DNA from: Agrostemma githago
Lineage: Eukaryota > Streptophyta > Magnoliopsida > Caryophyllales > Caryophyllaceae
Direction of reading: 5' to 3'
Length of the DNA stretch: 64,000 nucleotides
Assembly: GCA_958450325.1 (NCBI GenBank)
Contig: OY288243.1
Location: 40,527,378 to 40,591,377, forward strand
The notes beneath the pieces were generated by a model, which was given only the letters and a program-made list of their open reading frames with translations, ran no database searches and had not been told where the DNA came from. Below are positions 59,461-64,000 of this stretch, piece by piece. Each line of letters opens with the position of its first letter. Position 1 is the first letter of the stretch. The position numbers and the translations under genes are program-made.

Positions 59461-59736
59461 GCCCCCTGTACGAATGGTAATTCGTTTGCAAGTTGAATAT
59501 TGATTTTGAAATTGTTTTTTTGATTTTTTGAGAGTTTGAGGATTTGACGAATTGGGCATAGATATAGCGGAATTTATACTCAATTCGGGACTAGAATACT
59601 TGTCGTATCCCACACTCGATTACCGAATCGACATGGAATACACAGAGTGAAAAGAAAACAAAGGGATTTCAGAAAAAAAGTAATTAGCGAGATTTGGATG
59701 TTGTTTAGGACTTACGGTTTGACATAAACTGAGGCC

Positions 59737-59955
59737 ACTCGATCGAGTCATTGAGGGACTCGACCGGGTGAGCTCTTGAAAAACGTTCTGTCCAGATCTG
59801 GTGACCCTATTCGACCGAATTATTGATTAACTCGACCGAGTAGGCCTCCAATCGATCGAGTCACTGTGAGACTCGACCGAGTAGAGGTCCTGCAGACCAT
59901 TCTGTCTGGATTTCGTGATGTCACTCGATCGAGTGACGCCGGCACTCGACCGAGT
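59737..59955 (-). repeat. Palindrome cluster 2, four pairs at 21-bp pitch
   Basis: Starts at 59737/59758, 59809/59830, 59850/59871 and 59923/59944, with pair spacing 72, 41 and 73 bp, so it is a duplicate of cluster 1 shifted by about 497 bp. ATTCGACCGAAT at 59809 changed both arms symmetrically and kept its palindrome. Confidence 0.9.
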
Positions 59956-60826
59956 GGCACCTGTACGTGATCAGAAATCGCTTGTATTTGATTGGAATCA
60001 TTTAAATTAAACGAGACAATATAAGTATTCCTCCGTGTTTGTAATGTTATAACTAGATAACATCTACGCTAACATCAACGGAAAATTGAATCGGCTAAAT
60101 TATTTGATTTGATTTAATAGACTCGACATCCAATTATGGAATTGGCATCGGGTCTAACATATCGATACTTTGTCTAAATAAAGAAAAGGACTTGATTCCC
60201 TCGACTTCTCCGACATCGAAATAAATCCCTAAGGATTGTGATGTCGGGTCCGTGTCAACGGGTTTCGACCCTTATTGAAATATGATGTTGGTTTTTTGAA
60301 AATCGATGCAAAACGTGAATACAAACGATATGAAAATTATTGTTGAAATTGACCTATCTCAATGATCAAGTAACCGGGATATCGGAACGAGCGACCGTCA
60401 ACGCTGTGTGCAGTACACTTGTATATTCGTGTTTCCTCATTCCGATATCACTTATACTCGACACAAATTGATAGGTATTTTAATGTCTTGATACTAGTAT
60501 TATTGATATTAGCGACACGACAATAGCGATAAACGGAGTAAATAAACAAAACGACCCATATGAAATAGACACGACGCGAGAAAAGGAAGAGAAGGGAAGA
60601 AACGGGGTTTTGACACCCTCAACCTACATGTTCTTGTCTCGGCGCGGACTCGTAACCATGGCTATAACACAAGAGTCTTCGAGGTTTGTGAAGGTTAAGT
60701 TATGGTGGCTCGGGTTTGATGAATCCTAAAGCTAGTTTAGGGTTTGCTAGGATGTAGTGTGTGTATGAGGTTGCTCTAGGGTTTCGAGAAGTGTGAAAAG
60801 TTGTTGAAGAGGGGTGCATGAGGGTT

Positions 60827-60836
60827 CCTTTTATAG
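60827..60836 (-). promoter_or_regulatory. TATA box of the O2 LTR promoter
   Basis: Minus strand CTATAAAAGG, a strong plant TATA form. Palindrome cluster 3 begins 28 bp upstream, as in O1 (29 bp) and C (27 bp). Confidence 0.75.
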
Positions 60837-60863
60837 GAAAAGCTAGGGCTTCGGATTAGGGTT

Positions 60864-60967
60864 ACTCGACCGAGTAGGTAGCTGACTCGGTCGAGTAGGC
60901 TTGTTCGTCAGCCGTCGGGCCTGAATAAGGGCCCACTCGATCGAGTGGATGAGGCACTCGATCGAGT
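60864..60967 (-). repeat. Palindrome cluster 3, two pairs just upstream of the TATA box
   Basis: Starts at 60864/60885 and 60935/60956, both at 21-bp pitch. Its position relative to the TATA box is kept in three LTRs of different age. Confidence 0.9.
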
Positions 60968-61356
60968 GGCCCAGCTGGGTCGCGCGGGTCACTTGCTTGG
61001 ACCTTGACCATGGGTATTTGAGGGGTTGTTGGGTTTGAATTGGGCTTTTGATGTTTGAGGGGTTGTTGGGTGTGTCTCGGAAACGACTTTGACCGGGATT
61101 GACCCAGTCGTGACGAGTCGGTTTTAATTCCGGTGTCGGTTTTGGCCCAAATTAATCTTGTTTGACTCGAAATGATCCGCTGGGCCTGGATTCGAGGTTG
61201 ATTTTGTGAGATTTGTACTCCGTAAGTGTGTTAGCCAGCGATTAATGGATTTGAGCCCGTATCCGAGCGCACAGAAGCATGTTAGCGTCCGATCATCATC
61301 GGGTGTTTTTTGGAAACTGCCATAGACACCTGGCAGTCAAAATGCGGGTGTCTACA

Positions 61357-61361
61357 CTTCC
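61357..61361. other. Right target-site duplication of O2
   Basis: CTTCC, identical to 45117-45121. Confidence 0.95.
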
Positions 61362-61950
61362 AAGTGTCGATGCCCATGGTTGCCCTATCGAGACCTTTAA
61401 TCCATTGCTTCGCTTTTCCAATAAGAGAAAACGGGAAGAGTACCCAACGAATTTGATCTTGAGTAACCCCGGGTTGAGATATAGCGTCACAATAATCGGA
61501 GAAGATCTGCATATGTTGGTGTGGGTCTTCGGTGGGCAAACCACTAAATTGATTCCTTTCCACAAGTTGAATGAAGTGGGTCTTGGCCGTAAAATTTCCG
61601 GCATAAGCGGCCGGTAGAGCATTGGGTCCCGGCAAGACGTCTTCCGTGAATGTAGAGTGAGAGGAAAATTTCGGCATTATTGGATGTAAGGGAGAAGATG
61701 GTGTAGATGGAGTTGAAGTAGATGTAGAAGGGGAACTAGGACTAGAATCTCCAAAGGGATTGGTGAAATTCCCTTCGGCCGTCTCTCGATATGCTTCCTC
61801 AATATCGCTTCCTTGAGCTTGCTCTTGATGGGTATTGCTTGCACTTGGTTGAGAGATCCTAACCCGGTTAATCGTCCGTTGGCGAAAAGCTCGAAAAAGC
61901 CTTTACGGCTCTGGATTAAAGAGAAAGGATTCTCCTCCCCGCCTAGGCAT
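61357..61950 (-). pseudogene. A1 gag, 5' part (Athila)
   Basis: The frame starts at ATG 61948-61950 and reads MPRRGGESFLFNPEP, then a TAA at 61903-61905 where related Athila gags have Glu, then RLFRAFRQR. It continues through a Ser/Thr/Pro-rich stretch to gag core sequence (FIQLVERNQFSGL, EDPHQHMQIFSDYC, WVLFPFSLIGKAKQW) and breaks at the O2 target site in TGG AAG. The rest is at 42681-45121. The 205-bp leader to the primer site (61951-62155) is non-coding. The early stop would prevent translation from the normal start. Confidence 0.85.
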
Positions 61951-62155
61951 ACACTACACACTAAAACAAACGTGAGAACACCTAGTGCTTTATGGGCACT
62001 AGGTAACGACAATAAACAAGCACAACTATAGACAAAAAGAAAAGAAGGCTAAGAAATCAAGAAAAACTAGAGAATATGCACAAGAGAGAGTAGAAGGGCA
62101 CAAAGAAGGGTAACTAAGTCTAGAAATAAGCAAACAAAGTCTAAACAATGCACCG

Positions 62156-62173
62156 TCCCCGGCAACGGCGCCA
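62156..62173 (-). other. Primer binding site of A1 (tRNA-Asp type)
   Basis: Minus strand TGGCGCCGTTGCCGGGGA, the classical Athila primer site, 3 bp from the LTR end. Confidence 0.9.
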
Positions 62174-63227
62174 AATTGATGGTGGGATTTGTCGTGGATC
62201 CCACCGCCAAATAAATAACCAGCTAGCACCTAACGGTAGTTAGGGTAAGTCGGGTCGTGTCCACGGAGACGGTGTTGCAAGGGTTAGACTAGGTTGGCCT
62301 AAAACGAGACTAAACCACCAAACAAACACAAAGAAACAATAAATGGAAAACTATAATGGAGAAGAGGTAAGAACTAGACCAATGATGAACTAGACTACAA
62401 CAATGCTAAACAATGCTAATAATCAAACTAACTAACAAACTAACGAAATGATGCTAACTAAGAAGATGAATCAAATAAGAAGAAGAAGGGGTGGGTTAGG
62501 TCGGGTTCATAAGTGTAGTAGGGTGACTTGGGTGGTTAAGGGTGTAGATGACTCCTAATTGCTAGATTCGGTCCGGGCGGTCGCAACTTAAACCGATGTC
62601 GATGACTATTCTCAACATGTCCACACACAAAACAAACAATGAGTAGAAGAAGACTAGCATGAGAAGCATGGCCACTACAACTGAAACAAGCAATTCAACA
62701 AACACATGGTGTGCCAAGTATGTGACTAACAACAAAGATTCACCCTTTACCCCTAATCAAACCCTAATCACCCATATCCTACCCTTAATCCCCCTACTAA
62801 CCCACAAGTAAACTACTCACTCATAATCAAACTAACTACAACATTAAAAAGAGAAAACAACACCATAACCCTAACATTCATCATCAAGAACAATATAAAC
62901 AATAACAATCAATACTAAGTAAAGATTCAAACTTGAATTAATAACAAAGAATAAGAGTAAAGAAAGTTATACCAACCCAAGATGAAGAAAAAGATGCAAT
63001 CTTGTATAAATAAGAAACCCCAAAATAATCCCAAGGTTGTCAAGCTTGGAGAAATCTTCAAGTATCTTCTTAATACAAGAACTAATTAACTAAGATTAAC
63101 TAGAATTAACTAAAGATTAAAGAGAGATTTTTGCTAATGTGAGGAACTAAATCTAGGGTTTATAACTTGTAGAGAGGATTAAGAGAGTCTAAACTAAGGT
63201 AAGATACATAAACAATACAAGAGGGAA

Positions 63228-63237
63228 GTATTTATAG
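63228..63237 (-). promoter_or_regulatory. TATA box of the A1 5' LTR
   Basis: Minus strand CTATAAATAC. The palindrome array 63291-63410 begins 53 bp upstream. Confidence 0.6.
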
Positions 63238-63290
63238 GGGTACAAGAATGAAGGAGGGAGGAAAAAGAAAGTTCGGCTACAGCACCTTGG

Positions 63291-63410
63291 TCCCGACCGG
63301 GCCGGGATCATCCCGACCGGGACGGCCGGTGGTCCCGACCGGGACGGCCGGTGGTCCCGACCGGGACGGCCGGTGGTCCCGACCGGGACGGCCGGTGGTC
63401 CCGACCGGGA
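63291..63410 (-). repeat. TCCCGACCGGGA palindrome array in the A1 5' LTR
   Basis: Palindromes start at 63291, 63311, 63333, 63355, 63377 and 63399. The last five form an exact 22-bp tandem repeat with the spacer CGGCCGGTGG, itself partly palindromic. Variant copies with CGGGATGA follow at 63448-63480. The stretch is strikingly GC- and CpG-rich against its AT-rich surroundings. Confidence 0.9.
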
Positions 63411-63821
63411 CGGCCTGGCAGTGGCGCCTCTAAAAGCGTACTTCATCCCCGACGGGATGAGGTGCATACCCGTCGGGGATGAGTCTTGTAGGCCTCCAAT
63501 ATGATCCTTTTGGTCTCTCCTTCCTTCACATGGACTTCTCATCGATTCTCGGGACTCGGGATCGGGTCTCGAAGGCTCGGGATTGGGTCCCAAGGTCTCG
63601 GGGTCGATTCCAAAGCATCGAGCCATCGTTCCTTTACTCCGTTGGCTCCAAAATGTGTATGTATAGAGTCGGAATCGCTCCAACTCTTCCAAATCGGTCT
63701 TGGGAACCTGAAACGAGCTAAAGGAAGCATAAGTAGCCCATGAATCGCTCCCAAGGAGCGATTCCACAAGGAAAATGGGACCAAAATACTAGAAAATAGG
63801 CACTACAAACTACACTTATCA

Positions 63822-63826
63822 CATAT
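63822..63826. other. Right target-site duplication of A1
   Basis: CATAT, one base different from CAGAT at 41612-41616. Confidence 0.75.
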
Positions 63827-64000
63827 CCGTCATCGATTAGGGTCATCGGGAGGTACTTCCCTCGGCAAATGACCGTGATGTATTGGGCCAGATTATGATT
63901 GGGCCCGAACGGTGGCAGATCATATTCAGAGAAGGTTATGAGCGGGCCTTCTTCTTTGGATTTGCCCTTGAGATAGGGCATAATAGTGGCCACCATTTTA
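63827..64000 (-). pseudogene. O1 polyprotein fragment before the protease
   Basis: It reads VATIMPYLKGKSKEEGPLIT and on to LPMTLIDDG, matching O2 residues 524-579, and stops at the A1 insertion in the protease active-site region. The continuation is at 41616. The rest of gag lies beyond the window. Confidence 0.88.

Larger units (their letters stand above)
45122..61356 (-). mobile_element. Complete young Tat-lineage retrotransposon O2 (Retand/Ogre group)
   Basis: A 16,235-bp element has both LTRs, a perfect 5-bp target duplication, a tRNA-Arg-type primer site, polypurine tract, an intact 2127-codon gag-pol and an intact spliced antisense gene. By eye the LTRs differ by about 7 substitutions, one A in a run and one 22-bp deletion over 2.9 kb, so the insertion is very recent. 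Dual RNase H domains, the primer type and the antisense gene 3' of pol place it in the Tat lineage. Single-frame gag-pol without a separate upstream ORF fits Retand-like better than classical Ogre. It should be autonomous as far as the sequence shows. Confidence 0.93.
58444..61356 (-). repeat. 5' LTR of O2, 2913 bp
   Basis: Intact LTR with TG...CA ends. From the TATA box at 60827-60836 the genomic RNA should start near 60797 and run left, so palindrome clusters 1 and 2 are transcribed and cluster 3 is upstream promoter sequence. Confidence 0.95.
41617..63821 (-). mobile_element. Athila-lineage element A1 (gag-pro only), interrupted by O2
   Basis: Right to left: 5' LTR (62177-63821), Asp-type primer site (62156-62173), gag-pro (61950 to 42681, split by O2), a short 3' non-coding piece, polypurine tract and 3' LTR (41617-42410). 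Without O2 and one target copy it is about 6.0 kb. There is no RT, RNase H or integrase, so it resembles TR-GAG type non-autonomous elements. It carries three nonsense codons in gag-pro. Its two LTRs agree over about 300 bp of R-U5 but not in U3. Confidence 0.85.
62177..63821 (-). repeat. 5' LTR of A1, 1645 bp
   Basis: Minus strand begins TGATAAGTGTAG and ends CCACCATCA. The R-U5 end (62177-62480) is nearly identical to the 3' LTR, but the remaining 1.3 kb are not: it has about 800 bp without counterpart and only short similarity around the palindromes. Confidence 0.8.
32850..64000 (-). mobile_element. Outer Tat-lineage Ty3/gypsy element O1, interrupted and decayed
   Basis: Read from the right, the parts present are protease N-terminal sequence (63827-64000), then, after the nested A1 insertion, the rest of protease, RT, RNase H and integrase (41616-36964), a truncated antisense gene (35925-36646), polypurine tract and 3' LTR (32850-35393). 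Gag, leader and 5' LTR lie beyond the window. It is the same family as O2. At least five nonsense codons, a frameshift and a 1.3-kb deletion show it is dead and the oldest level of the nest. Confidence 0.88.

Noticed and set aside
59240..59955. CRISPR-like array
   Set aside because: Short repeats with regular spacing, but they are palindromes in pairs with 9-bp spacers inside a plant LTR; there are no cas genes and the context is eukaryotic.
1..64000. tRNA, rRNA or other structural RNA genes
   Set aside because: None seen; the tRNA-like words are the retrotransposon primer binding sites.

Overview
This window is plant nuclear DNA, almost entirely retrotransposon. It is AT-rich with no dense gene content. 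It carries long Ty3/gypsy LTR elements of at least three lineages (Tat, Athila, Tekay-type chromovirus ends), CACTA termini, a Stowaway MITE and one split, intron-bearing host-gene remnant. The element mix fits a large-genome eudicot. A Caryophyllales species such as Silene is my guess, not something the sequence proves.

Left third (1-15655). A young 10.4-kb-plus element has 4.07-kb LTRs, an initiator-tRNA-Met primer site and a chromovirus-type polypurine tract, but its 4.7-kb interior is non-coding (a LARD). It sits in the 3' end of a plus-strand Tat element (10368-14074). That element in turn sits in a chromovirus-type LTR (14075-15655) whose upstream half is an array of small hairpins.

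Middle (15656-32849). Five exons of a NAP1-related (SET/NRP) histone chaperone gene are scattered over 16631-21430. They lie among CACTA termini and a solo-LTR-like insertion. A truncated Tat element with its 5' LTR (22453-26215), a 113-bp tandem repeat, a Stowaway MITE (28147-28442) and a fold-back region with dispersed 22-bp repeats (30159-32849) follow.

Right half (32850-64000) is a three-level nest, all on the minus strand. The outer Tat element O1 (3' LTR 32850-35393, decayed pol, decayed antisense gene) was interrupted in its protease by an Athila element A1 (41617-63821). A1 was interrupted in gag by a second, nearly new Tat element O2 (45122-61356). O2 is complete: 5-bp target duplication CTTCC, LTRs differing at about 7 sites, one 2127-aa gag-pol reading frame, and a spliced 521-aa antisense gene with its own TATA box.

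The most unusual signal is in the LTRs. Tat LTRs carry pairs of ACTCG-N2-CGAGT palindromes whose two members are nearly always exactly 21 bp apart. There are ten pairs in the intact LTR, in clusters within the transcribed part and immediately upstream of the TATA box. Three more pairs sit in the intron of the antisense gene. The unrelated Athila LTRs carry a parallel design, TCCCG-N2-CGGGA at about 19-23 bp pitch, also just upstream of a TATA box. The chromovirus-type LTR carries hairpins with changing stems around a constant CAGTTAC loop. Together these look like independent acquisition of short-palindrome arrays by three retrotransposon lineages.
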